From Lachnospiraceae bacterium AM48-27BH (lineage in GTDB: Bacteria > Bacillota > Clostridia > Lachnospirales > Lachnospiraceae), in the NCBI GenBank assembly GCA_003478355.1, contig QUFC01000027.1:1-54752 (forward strand): 54,752 nucleotides of DNA, read 5' to 3'. Position 1 is the stretch's first letter. Each line of letters starts with the position of its first letter. The notes beneath the pieces were generated by a model. The model did not search any database and was not told the origin of the DNA. It was given only the letters and a program-made list of their open reading frames with translations. A program made the translations under genes and the position numbers. Below, piece after piece: positions 45,963 through 54,620 of the stretch.

Positions 45963-48900
45963 ATGAAGAATACACGAAGAGCAGCGGCGGCATGGATGAC
46001 GATGTCGCTGGCAGTATCGACAGTTCTGGGAAATACGGCATGGGGAGATGTGCTGCAGGAGACAGGAAAAAATAGGTGCGTTCATGTGCATACGGCAGAG
46101 TGCTATGGAGATGCAGATGAGACAGCCACCATGTCCCAGACCGGGGAACTGGAACCAACGGAATGTACCCATGTCTGCAGCGTAGAGAGCGGCTGTATAC
46201 TGGATACAGAAGATCTGGAAAATAACGATGCTGACGCATGGAAAGTGGGAACTCCATCCAATGCGGAAGACACTACAATCAATCCAGGTGGAACGGTGAC
46301 ACCTGCTGTGCAGACGAAGATCCTGTCCTGGTCCTGGTTTGATCCGGAGGAAAATCTGCTCGATGGCAGGCTGGAGCTGACCGGAATCACTGAGGAAGCC
46401 CAGCCATCCTTTACAGAAGTCATCGAGTATTTACCACAGGCTATCATCGCCCAGGTGGGAGAGGGTGAAGACTGGGAAGAAAAGAATCTGCAGATCACCA
46501 ACTGGGTTTGCACGGAGTATGTGCAGGACGAAGAAGGACGTTGGCCACTGGAAGGCACCTATGAGTTCAAGGCAGAACTGGAAGAGGGATATGAGCTGGC
46601 AGAAGGCGTGAATGCGCTGGTGGTGGAAGTGTCTGTGGTGGGAGACCAGGCAGTAATGCCTGTAACAACGCCGTTAATGTCAGTAATGAAAGATGGAACT
46701 GAAAAATCTATTTATTGGGATGGAAATAACTACTCAGGTTCGTATAATGAACTAGCGGGTATGGGAATCCGTCTTAGTTACGCAAACGGATCTCATTATT
46801 TAACTTTGCAGAATGTAAACATGAATAGTTTGTATTTGAGCAGTTGGTCAAACTGGACAATTACGCTAGTTGGAACAAATACATTAGATGTAACAACTTT
46901 AAAAACTAATGGCACTGATGCGTTCTACATTAATGATGAAGCGACGGTAACCATTAAAGGTGATGGTACTTTAAATGCGCGTGGAAGGAATACGGGATCT
47001 GGTATCAATCTTGGAGGAACTTTAACCATTGAGAGTGGTACTATTAATGCAAGTGCATCAAAGTGGCTTGGAGGGCGTGATGATGGAAAAGTATCGGGAA
47101 TTCTGATTGGGTCGACAGGAACGTTACTGGTTAAGGGTGGAGATATTACTGCAAGCGGAACCAAGGCTGGGGGAAAGATTAGGTATGGCATGTATGTAAA
47201 AGGCCGGTTTAGCATGACTGGTGGTAAGATGAAAGTAATAGGAAACGATTGCCAGGGATTGTATACAATAGGTAAGTTTGAATTATCCGGAGGCGAGATG
47301 GCTGTTTCTTCAGAAGCTAATCTCTTAGGGTTTGTTGCTGGTGGAGATTCCACAGTGATTAAGAATTCAGGAAAGTTAACGGTGGATATTCTTGATGTTG
47401 CTTCTGGAAAAACGATGACGGTAGAGAAAAACGCAACTCTGACTGTGGATGGAGTAAAGCTTGAAGAGGGAAGTACGCTGATAAATAATGGAAATTTAAC
47501 TGTAAATCGGGAAGTGGATGCTAGCGAGGGTGGAACATTAGAAAACAATGGCACAATTAGTGGAAATGGAAGTATACCAGATTCTGCAAAGCAGGAACCG
47601 ACAGAAATAGCAGGTTTTACAGCGAATATACGTGCCGTATATAGCGAAAACACATCGATCGATGTACAACAGCTTGCCAATATTCAGAAACCGGCTAACG
47701 CCGGAGCTCTGCAATATAAACTCGTTGGTTATACAGGAAGTGAATCTAAGGGTGAAGGAACGATTGACGAGTCAAAAGGTTTGCTGACGGTAAAAAAGGC
47801 TGGAGTTTTTAATATACAGGTGAAAACACTGGCGAGTGGACTATATAAAGAAGGTACGCCGGTTACGATAACATTGACTGTTGATAAAGCAGCCTTTCCT
47901 AATACATGGACAGTGAATTTAGATGCTGCTAAGGGTGTATATAATGGTGCTGAGGGATATCCAGCAGCTGCAATTGAATATAAATCGCCTGATATCCCAG
48001 CGGATGCAAGGTACGAATATCAACTGGCTGCAACAAAGGATAGCAGTACGTTACTAGAAGATCAATGGAAGTCAGAGTGCCCAAAGATTATAAATGCAAC
48101 GTTTGATCAGTATGTATTTGTAAAAGTGATAACGGATAATTACGAGTCGAAAGTATTTCGTTCCAACGATCCAATAAATATTGAACGACGTGAGTTTACG
48201 AAGGACAATGTGGCTGTAACGGTCAATCCACAAACGGTCGTTTATAATGGAAAAGTCAGGAATTCGGAAATAAAAGTAGAAGTGTTTGAAAATTGGTCAG
48301 GTTTTTCTGGAAATAAAGTTGACAGCACGGATTATACAATATTGGGTTGGACAGATCAGGATGGAAATCCAGTTGAAGAGTTAAAGGATGCTGGAACATA
48401 TATCGTTCGACTGATGGGAGCTAAAAGAAATTACTGGGAAAATGTGATGGACGCTTCATTTACAATCAATAAGTGTAAATTAAAATCACAAATGGAAGGA
48501 GGCCCGCTAGATAAAGTTTACGATGGAACTACGAATGTTACAGAAGAGCAGAAGGTACTTGTTACGCTTTCCAGCGATTCTGGTGTGCCTGCTTTCCAGG
48601 ATATTCATGTGGACCAGGTCAAATATGCATATCAGAGCGCAGATGTTGGAGAACACTATATAGATGCGACAATTATTACTTTAGCAGGTGATCAGTTGGA
48701 TAATTATGAGCTGACAAATGCGACTTCATCACTGAAGGGCGTTATCAAGCCTCGTGATTTCGCATCCATGACCGTATCCGCAGCCCCGCTCACCTACAAC
48801 GGTACCGAGCAGCAGCCAAAGATCAATGCTTCTGTGGAAACCGGACTTGAAAAGGTAAGCCCGGATGCGGTATTTACCTACTCCAAGGACGGCGTTAATT

Positions 48901-49679
48901 ACCAGAATGAGATTCCGGGCTTTACAGAGGCGGGAACATATCTGGTATATGTGAAAGCGTCCATGGCGAATTTCAATGACGCGGTCAAAACCGTTGCAGT
49001 GACGGTGACTCCGAAGGAAAGTTCATCCGGCGGTAATTCCGGAAATGATTCTGGAAACAATTCCGGAAGTAATTCTGGAAATAACTCTGGAACCAGCACT
49101 TCCGGAGGCAGCAGTTCCAATAATGGAAGCTCCAATAACGGAAACTCTGGCAGCGGAAATTCCGGTAATGGCAGTTCCAGTTCTGACCGTGACGATTCCA
49201 ACGCAAGTGTTGTAAAAGTAAGCCCAGGCCAGTCCGGGAAAGTAACCAAAGACAGCCAGAAGGGATACCGGAACGAGGAACAGGGCGTGATCACCGGCGC
49301 AAACAACCAGGCAGTGAACGATGGCTACAGTCACTGGATGAAAGACGCCAAAGGCTGGTGGCTCCGCTACAGCGACGGCACCTGGCCAATGGGCCGCGCA
49401 GGCGCATATCATTGGGAGAAGATCAACGGCAGATGGTGGGCATTTGGCTCTGACGGTTATATAAGCAGCGGCTGGATCTATGATACCATTTACCAGGGCT
49501 GGTTCTATATGGACGAAAACCAGGGTATGCTGACCGGATGGCAGTTCATCAACGGAAAATGGTACTATCTGAATCCCAACTCCGACGGCACCGCCGGTAT
49601 TATGTATACAAAGCGCCGGACACCGGATGGCTGGTATGTGAAAGAGGACGGCAGCTGGGACGAAGGGGCCGGAAGATAA
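45963..49679 (+). CDS. Secreted mosaic surface protein with beta-helix, MBG/YDG domains and wall-binding repeats
   Basis: A 1,238-residue exported protein. Signal peptide (about 1-28, ending NTAWG). Then a Cys/His segment (CVHVHTAECYG … CTHVCSVESGCI, about 38-80) common in clostridial surface proteins. From about 245 to 530 right-handed beta-helix turns (ATVTIKGDGTLNARG, GTLTIESGTINAS) like carbohydrate-binding Cthe_2159-type domains. Then MBG/YDG-type modules (about 640-1015, including LDKVYDGTTNVT), an Asn/Gly/Ser linker (1020-1078), and aromatic cell-wall-binding repeats (about 1115-1238, GWWLRYSDGTWPM, GWQFINGKWYYLNPNSDG). No LPXTG. The repeats match the type ending the giant protein, so both probably bind the same wall polymer. 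Base composition falls sharply between about 46680 and 48745, indicating an acquired middle. GGGAG is eight bases before the ATG. Confidence 0.85.
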   Translation: MKNTRRAAAAWMTMSLAVSTVLGNTAWGDVLQETGKNRCVHVHTAECYGDADETATMSQTGELEPTECTHVCSVESGCILDTEDLENNDADAWKVGTPSNAEDTTINPGGTVTPAVQTKILSWSWFDPEENLLDGRLELTGITEEAQPSFTEVIEYLPQAIIAQVGEGEDWEEKNLQITNWVCTEYVQDEEGRWPLEGTYEFKAELEEGYELAEGVNALVVEVSVVGDQAVMPVTTPLMSVMKDGTEKSIYWDGNNYSGSYNELAGMGIRLSYANGSHYLTLQNVNMNSLYLSSWSNWTITLVGTNTLDVTTLKTNGTDAFYINDEATVTIKGDGTLNARGRNTGSGINLGGTLTIESGTINASASKWLGGRDDGKVSGILIGSTGTLLVKGGDITASGTKAGGKIRYGMYVKGRFSMTGGKMKVIGNDCQGLYTIGKFELSGGEMAVSSEANLLGFVAGGDSTVIKNSGKLTVDILDVASGKTMTVEKNATLTVDGVKLEEGSTLINNGNLTVNREVDASEGGTLENNGTISGNGSIPDSAKQEPTEIAGFTANIRAVYSENTSIDVQQLANIQKPANAGALQYKLVGYTGSESKGEGTIDESKGLLTVKKAGVFNIQVKTLASGLYKEGTPVTITLTVDKAAFPNTWTVNLDAAKGVYNGAEGYPAAAIEYKSPDIPADARYEYQLAATKDSSTLLEDQWKSECPKIINATFDQYVFVKVITDNYESKVFRSNDPINIERREFTKDNVAVTVNPQTVVYNGKVRNSEIKVEVFENWSGFSGNKVDSTDYTILGWTDQDGNPVEELKDAGTYIVRLMGAKRNYWENVMDASFTINKCKLKSQMEGGPLDKVYDGTTNVTEEQKVLVTLSSDSGVPAFQDIHVDQVKYAYQSADVGEHYIDATIITLAGDQLDNYELTNATSSLKGVIKPRDFASMTVSAAPLTYNGTEQQPKINASVETGLEKVSPDAVFTYSKDGVNYQNEIPGFTEAGTYLVYVKASMANFNDAVKTVAVTVTPKESSSGGNSGNDSGNNSGSNSGNNSGTSTSGGSSSNNGSSNNGNSGSGNSGNGSSSSDRDDSNASVVKVSPGQSGKVTKDSQKGYRNEEQGVITGANNQAVNDGYSHWMKDAKGWWLRYSDGTWPMGRAGAYHWEKINGRWWAFGSDGYISSGWIYDTIYQGWFYMDENQGMLTGWQFINGKWYYLNPNSDGTAGIMYTKRRTPDGWYVKEDGSWDEGAGR

Positions 49680-49710
49680 ATTCAAGTCGAACGTCCGTGA
49701 GACTTGGCGT

Positions 49711-49862
49711 GTGATTCTGGTCAGCGTAGCTGACATATTCTTTACAGAATCACTGCGCATCTTCGCGGAGCGTTTATCTCAGTCGGAGACCCACCTTCCA
49801 CTGAGACTAATTTGTTATTACTCACCACCTGAAGAGGTGGGAGTCTTCTCGACTGAGATAAA
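49711..49862 (+). other. Gene-free region with nested palindromes, possibly an IS200/IS605-like remnant
   Basis: GTGATTCTG (49711) pairs with CAGAATCAC (49745), enclosing GTCAGC-GTA-GCTGAC. A 13-bp perfect arm pair TTTATCTCAGTCG (49773-49785) and CGACTGAGATAAA (49850-49862) encloses CCACCT-GAAG-AGGTGG. There is no coding frame. Such paired subterminal palindromes without a gene resemble ends of IS200/IS605-type elements, but a structured 3' RNA of the surface gene is equally possible. Confidence 0.4.
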
Positions 49863-49875
49863 TATTTAGGAAGAA

Positions 49876-49905
49876 AGCATTTCCCATAGCGGAGATGCTT
49901 TTTTC
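49876..49905 (+). terminator. Terminator downstream of the second surface gene
   Basis: AGCATTTCC (49876-49884) pairs with GGAGATGCT (49891-49899), allowing one G-T pair, followed by a T-run. Confidence 0.7.
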
Positions 49906-49919
49906 GTTTGATGGAAAAT

Positions 49920-50955
49920 ATAGAATTCCTCTGTATCTTTTTCTTGAATTTTTTGTTGAATCAACTTTGATGCCAATAGATTACTGATTGTCTCTGTAAC
50001 TTATATTGTTTCCTATAATACACAGAGACATTTGAATTTTAGAAATGTTATCTTTTGTTATAGAAAATTTTATTCTTTTCCTTACATCCGGCTGATAAAA
50101 TCCTTCAGACTTTCTGCCTTCGCCGCAAGCTTCACCCATGCACTGAGCTTATCCAAATCCTTTTCCTGATCAATCTGCTGAATAATTTCATCAGGCAATG
50201 TACCAAGAGGACTTAACATATCCCTTAGCAGCTTAATCATAACCTGGCGACCTTCTTCTTTAGCATCGTCAATTATATCCTGCCACATCATATATTGCCT
50301 CTCCTTTCCACGATTTTCCTTAATTTGTCGAATCGTATTCTGAAGCCTGGTCACATATGTATCTCCAAAATCTTCAAAATTTCCATCTTGTCCTGCTCGT
50401 ACAAACTCCAAAAAAGATACCAACTCTTCAGAAACTTCATCTGGATTCTTTCCTCTGGTGTTTAAAAAGATAGTTTCAGCACCATCTTCCAATATTTTTC
50501 CCGTTTCCTTACATACATTCCGAAAACGGTAACGATACTTTCCGTCTGAAAATGGATCAAAATCGCAGATAAAAATCACATAAGTATTTGGTAGGTTTTC
50601 ATATTTTGCTCCGCTAGTCAAAAGCTCCATATCCATCTGGCTGTGATAATATCTGCTACGTTTTGGAAGCGCATCTCGTTTCAACAACTGCATCTCCACA
50701 TCATAATGTGTATTATTCTCGTCTTTTGCATATACATCCAGACGTACTCCCTTACATTTTGGATGGTAGATCATACTTTTCTCTTTAATGACCTCCACCC
50801 GGCTGATCGGCATTTCCAACACACGTTCCAGTAACTGACGGCAATTATCATTTTCCATCATCACCGAACCGAACATGTAGTTATCACCAATGGTTAGATC
50901 CTGAAATTTTCTGGTTTGTTTCATACAACTCCTCCGTGATACAGAGGAATTCTAT
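49920..50955. mobile_element. About 1.04-kb unit bounded by 18-bp perfect inverted repeats, carrying an Rpn nuclease gene
   Basis: ATAGAATTCCTCTGTATC at 49920-49937 is repeated exactly in inverted form (GATACAGAGGAATTCTAT) at 50938-50955. The interval contains only the minus-strand Rpn-family gene plus about 145 bp of AT-rich sequence without genes (49938-50081). The flanking bases AAAAT and GAAAT agree at four of five positions, so a target duplication is doubtful. The arrangement suggests a small mobile or formerly mobile unit. Confidence 0.55.
50082..50924 (-). CDS. Rpn-family recombination-promoting nuclease / PD-(D/E)XK putative transposase
   Basis: A 280-residue protein of the Rpn (PDDEXK_2 / Transposase_31-like) family. 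The N-terminus reads DLTIGDNYMFGSVMMEN…CRQLLERVL, typical of the group. The nuclease core is visible as GVRLDVYA (D63) and HYDVEMQLL (E77-x-Q79), followed by RSRYYHSQMDMELL. The C-terminal third is helical and charged, ending in a short tail variable in the family. E. coli Rpn proteins cut DNA and promote RecA-independent recombination; that activity is inferred here. The ribosome site GGAGGAG is four to five bases upstream of the start at 50924. It is AT-rich relative to its neighbours. Confidence 0.85.
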   Translation of the reverse strand: MKQTRKFQDLTIGDNYMFGSVMMENDNCRQLLERVLEMPISRVEVIKEKSMIYHPKCKGVRLDVYAKDENNTHYDVEMQLLKRDALPKRSRYYHSQMDMELLTSGAKYENLPNTYVIFICDFDPFSDGKYRYRFRNVCKETGKILEDGAETIFLNTRGKNPDEVSEELVSFLEFVRAGQDGNFEDFGDTYVTRLQNTIRQIKENRGKERQYMMWQDIIDDAKEEGRQVMIKLLRDMLSPLGTLPDEIIQQIDQEKDLDKLSAWVKLAAKAESLKDFISRM

Positions 50956-51017
50956 GAAATTATTTTATCACATTTTTTATGAAATATCGCCTGTTTTTTT
51001 GATTTTCCAATTCCATC

Positions 51018-51046
51018 TTGACAACTGTATGAATCTGTACTATAAC
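51018..51046 (+). promoter_or_regulatory. Promoter of the GntR-ABC operon
   Basis: TTGACA (51018-51023), 17 bp, TATAAC (51041-51046). The -10 lies inside the left arm of the palindromic operator. Confidence 0.75.
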
Positions 51047-51088
51047 TGTATTAAGATGATTAATACAGTTAAACACATCATACAGTTC
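51023..51088 (+). promoter_or_regulatory. Nested palindromic operator for the YtrA-type repressor
   Basis: TAACTGTATTAA (51043-51054) and TTAATACAGTTA (51060-51071) are perfect inverted arms around a 5-bp centre. Outside them AACTGTATGA (51023-51032) and TCATACAGTT (51079-51088) form a second perfect inverted pair with the same ACTGTAT core. Binding would cover the -10 and transcription start, so autorepression by the first gene is likely. Confidence 0.75.
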
Positions 51089-51143
51089 ATACAGAAAACA
51101 TGGAGAACGGTTGCGGTGTTGGATTCAAAAAAGGAGGGACTTT

Positions 51144-51527
51144 ATGATCATACTGGATTATCGGGACCGGCGTCCGATCTATGAGCAGGTGATTTCCCGG
51201 TTCCAGGAGCTGATGCTGACAGGGGCGTTGGAGAAAGACAGCCAGCTGCCATCGGTGCGGAGCCTGGCCATGGAATTGTCCATCAATCCGAATACGATCC
51301 AGAAGGCTTATGCGGAGCTGGAACGGCAGGGGTACATCTATTCCATCAAGGGAAAAGGAAGCTTTGTGGCGGACAACGGCCATGTGAAGGAAGCCGGGAG
51401 ACAGGAAGTGCTGCAGCGGCAGGTGGATCTGGCTAAGGAAGCCTGTGCCCTGGGGGTGACCAAGGAGCAGCTGTGGGAGCAGATCGTCAGGATCTATGAG
51501 GAAAATGAGACAGAAAGGGAGGCGTAA
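51144..51527 (+). CDS. GntR-family transcription regulator, YtrA subfamily
   Basis: A 127-residue repressor. The start at 51144 (MIILDYRDRRPIYEQV) has AAGGAGG eight bases upstream. A winged helix occupies residues about 8-75 with the standard LPSVRSLAMELSINPNTIQKAYAELERQGYI and the wing KGKGSFV. The C-terminal part is a short two-helix dimerisation region (about 85-120), the mark of the YtrA group, with no ligand domain. It is the first gene of an operon with an ABC ATPase (5 bp on) and a permease, the common YtrA arrangement. In relatives such operons respond to cell-wall antibiotics; the inducer here is unknown. Confidence 0.92.
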   Translation: MIILDYRDRRPIYEQVISRFQELMLTGALEKDSQLPSVRSLAMELSINPNTIQKAYAELERQGYIYSIKGKGSFVADNGHVKEAGRQEVLQRQVDLAKEACALGVTKEQLWEQIVRIYEENETEREA

Positions 51528-51532
51528 AGCGT

Positions 51533-52432
51533 ATGATAGAGGCGAAAAATCTGACCAAACGGTTTGGAAGCCTGATGGCAGTGGACCATATAAATGCCCA
51601 GATCCTGGATGGCAGTGTATTTGGACTGATCGGCACCAACGGAGCAGGCAAAAGTACCTTTTTGCGGATGCTCAGCGGTGTTTTGAAGCCGGATGAGGGC
51701 TCCGTGACCATCGACGGGAAGGAAGTATATGAGAATGTGGAGGTGAAGTCACGGTTTTTCTATATTTCCGATGACCAGTATTTCTTCAGCAATTCCACTC
51801 CGGAGCAGCTGATGAAGTTTTATATGGGCGTTTACCCGAAATTTAATAAAAACAGGTTCATCCATCTGATGGACAGCTTTGAACTGGACCGGAAACGGAA
51901 GATCAATACATTTTCCAAAGGTATGAAAAAACAGGTTTCCGTGATCTGCGGCGTGTGTGCCGGGACGGATTATCTGTTCTGTGACGAGACATTTGACGGA
52001 CTGGACCCGGTGATGCGGCAGACAGTGAAAAGTATTTTTATAGGTGACATGGAGGAGAGAAACCTGACGCCGATCATCGCTTCCCACAACCTGCGGGAGC
52101 TGGAGGATATCTGCGACCATGTAGGGCTGCTGCATAAAGGAGGAATCCTTCTTTCCAAGGATCTGGAGGATATGAAGTTAAATATCCATAAGCTCCAGTG
52201 TGTGCTGGTTCCTGGAATGAATGTGGCAGATCTGAAGACTTTGGACATCATCCATGCAGATGCCAGAGGAAGTCTGTGTACCTTGACGGTGCGTGGAACC
52301 AGGGAAGAGATCGAGGCGCGGATGGAGCAGTATCACCCGATCTTCGCGGAGATCATTCCATTGTCCCTGGAGGAGATCTTTATCAGTGAAACGGAGGTGG
52401 CTGGTTATGACATCAAAAAACTTATCCTTTAA
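51533..52432 (+). CDS. ABC transporter ATP-binding protein (YtrB-like)
   Basis: A 299-residue ATPase: Walker A GTNGAGKST (34-42), Q-loop region YISDDQYFF (about 80-88), signature FSKGMKKQVS (about 129-138), Walker B YLFCDETFDGLDP (about 147-159) and H-loop ASHN (about 182-185). The signature departs from LSGGQ, as in YtrB/CcmA-type export ATPases. The C-terminal 80 residues form the extra regulatory region of this group. It overlaps the permease gene by 26 bp, so the two subunits are made together. Substrate unknown. Confidence 0.92.
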   Translation: MIEAKNLTKRFGSLMAVDHINAQILDGSVFGLIGTNGAGKSTFLRMLSGVLKPDEGSVTIDGKEVYENVEVKSRFFYISDDQYFFSNSTPEQLMKFYMGVYPKFNKNRFIHLMDSFELDRKRKINTFSKGMKKQVSVICGVCAGTDYLFCDETFDGLDPVMRQTVKSIFIGDMEERNLTPIIASHNLRELEDICDHVGLLHKGGILLSKDLEDMKLNIHKLQCVLVPGMNVADLKTLDIIHADARGSLCTLTVRGTREEIEARMEQYHPIFAEIIPLSLEEIFISETEVAGYDIKKLIL

Positions 52433-54620
52433 ATTAATGGCAGAGGATTTAAAACGGCGTGTCTGGGCCATTGCGCTGACAGTCCTGGCTCTGATCTTTG
52501 CACAGATTTTCCCGATTGCGGTCAAGTGCAGTGAATACGCAGAGCAGGCAGGAAAATGGAATGAATCCACCAGAGAATACATGGAGGCGAATATTCTGTC
52601 CCTGCTGAAGGTAAATCCCATGGCTGCGGCAGTTCTGATCGGGGCGGCAGTTTTGTGGGCAGTGACCAGCTTCTGTTATCTGCATAACAGTAAAAAGGTG
52701 GATTTTTATCACAGCATTCCGGTGAAACGCCATGTACTCTATATCGCCAATTATTTCAATGGAATCTGGGTGACAGCGGCGGTTTATCTGGTATTTACGG
52801 CAGTGACCATTCTTTTAGCCGGAAGATGTGGAATCAGTGGCGGCATTCATACAGGAAGAATCTGGATGGGAGCGCTGATCAACGTGGTATTTTACAGCCT
52901 GCTTTACACGATGGTATCTGCGGCTATGATGCTGACGGGCAATATCGTGGTAGCGCTGCTGGGAACTGTGGTATTTTTCTCCTACGGACCGGCGGTGGTG
53001 GGACTTTCCATGGCGTATATGGACACATGGTTTAAAACCTACCGGGAGACAGCGGCTATCAGTGATCTGTTTGAGAAGCTGTTGGAAAGGACATCACCAT
53101 TTACGGCATATGTGTACGCCCTGGGGAATTTTGGTGAAGGACGGAATGTGACCGGAGCGGTGGTGACGGCGCTTCTGGTGACAGTGGTCCTTGCTGTCGG
53201 TACCTATTGCCTGTACTGGCTGCGCCCATCTGAGGCGGCAGGAAAGGCTATGGCATTTCCGAAGACAGAAAATGTGATCCGGGTTCTGATCGTGATCCCG
53301 GTGGGCGTGGTGTTTGGTATGTTCTTCTTTGCGCTGAGAGCTACGGTGATCTGGCTGTCAGTGGGAGCGGTAGTTGGTACGGTACTGACACACTGCATCA
53401 TCGAGATTATTTACCGGATGGATTTCCGGCGGCTGTTTGACCGGAAAATCTATCTTGCGGGCTGTCTTCTGGTGACTCTGGGACTTTCCATGGCAGGCTT
53501 TAAGGACTGGTTTGGTTATGACACCTGGATGCCGGATACCGGGAAGATTCAGAGCATGGCCATCAATATGGAAGACGATGATACCTGGGTGACTTACGGA
53601 CAGGTGGAGATTCCGGAAGATGAATCAAAGCAGCCGCATTGGGATTATGGGGATGAAAATGTATATCTGCTGGAACATATGGAACTGACTGATTGTTATC
53701 CGGTAATGGAGCTGGTAAAAAATGGAATCCAGGTGCAGAAAGAGCTGCGTAAGGCGAATGGACGGATCGGAAGCATCTGGGATGTGGAAAGACAGGATGA
53801 TACCTGGAAGACGATCACGGTGCAGTACCGTCTGAGCAGTGGGAAAAAGGTCAACAGAACCTATACGATCCGTATGAATGCAGAAGCAGAGGAATGCTGG
53901 ACCCAGATTTATGACAGTGTGGAATTTAAAATGGGAAAATACCCGATTTTAAGCCAGAGCTCCCAGGACACCGAAGAGATCTATTTCCAGCAGTATAACC
54001 AGGTACAGAAGGTGGAGACCGACCACCAGATGCAGGAGCATCTTCTGGCGGTGTACCAGAGCGAGTTAAAGGCCCTGACCATAGAAACCAGGAAGAAGGA
54101 ATATCCGATGGCAACGATCCAGTTCCGTACAAAGAACCAGTGTGAAGGAATCAGTCGTGTAGAAAGCCTGAGAGAACTGTCAGACTACTGGTATTCTGCA
54201 GAGTATATCAGTAATCGGTGTTATTATCCGGTGTATCCGTCCTTTACGGGAACGATTGCCCTGTTAAAAGAGGCGGGAGTGGACTTTACAGAATTAAATA
54301 CAGAGAATGTTTCTGGTATCCAGATCACCTCCTATCCGGAAGGCAACGGAAATCGAAGCAGGACGGTCCTGTATCGTGATGCTAAGGATCTGGAGGCATT
54401 GATTCCGGCATTAAATTATCAGGATTATGTCTGGATGAATGACATGTATTATGAGCAGACCATTACCGAAGCAAGTGCCAGTGTTCTGTTTGTGGGTCAT
54501 GATACAGAGGATCAGCAGACTGTGGTGTCTGAAGCAGAGGACACAGAAAACTGGTATCCATTTTACATCGATCCGTCTAAGCTGAGCAAGGAGCAGAGAA
54601 TGAAATATCTGCAGGAATAG
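52407..54620 (+). CDS. ABC transporter permease with large extracytoplasmic domain (DUF6449-like)
   Basis: A 737-residue membrane protein beginning MTSKNLSFKLMAEDLKRRVW at 52407, with CGGAGG nine bases upstream and inside the end of the ATPase gene. About eight to nine membrane segments lie in residues 17-390 (LTVLALIFAQIFPIAV, then VFFSYGPAVVGLSMAYM and later segments). After the last segment come about 340 soluble residues (WFGYDTWMPDTGKI…YVWMNDMYYEQTITEAS) that look like the DUF6449 region of clostridial YtrC/D-like permeases. The soluble part probably faces outward. Residues near the end are complete, and the stop is at 54618-54620. Confidence 0.88.
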   Translation: MTSKNLSFKLMAEDLKRRVWAIALTVLALIFAQIFPIAVKCSEYAEQAGKWNESTREYMEANILSLLKVNPMAAAVLIGAAVLWAVTSFCYLHNSKKVDFYHSIPVKRHVLYIANYFNGIWVTAAVYLVFTAVTILLAGRCGISGGIHTGRIWMGALINVVFYSLLYTMVSAAMMLTGNIVVALLGTVVFFSYGPAVVGLSMAYMDTWFKTYRETAAISDLFEKLLERTSPFTAYVYALGNFGEGRNVTGAVVTALLVTVVLAVGTYCLYWLRPSEAAGKAMAFPKTENVIRVLIVIPVGVVFGMFFFALRATVIWLSVGAVVGTVLTHCIIEIIYRMDFRRLFDRKIYLAGCLLVTLGLSMAGFKDWFGYDTWMPDTGKIQSMAINMEDDDTWVTYGQVEIPEDESKQPHWDYGDENVYLLEHMELTDCYPVMELVKNGIQVQKELRKANGRIGSIWDVERQDDTWKTITVQYRLSSGKKVNRTYTIRMNAEAEECWTQIYDSVEFKMGKYPILSQSSQDTEEIYFQQYNQVQKVETDHQMQEHLLAVYQSELKALTIETRKKEYPMATIQFRTKNQCEGISRVESLRELSDYWYSAEYISNRCYYPVYPSFTGTIALLKEAGVDFTELNTENVSGIQITSYPEGNGNRSRTVLYRDAKDLEALIPALNYQDYVWMNDMYYEQTITEASASVLFVGHDTEDQQTVVSEAEDTENWYPFYIDPSKLSKEQRMKYLQE

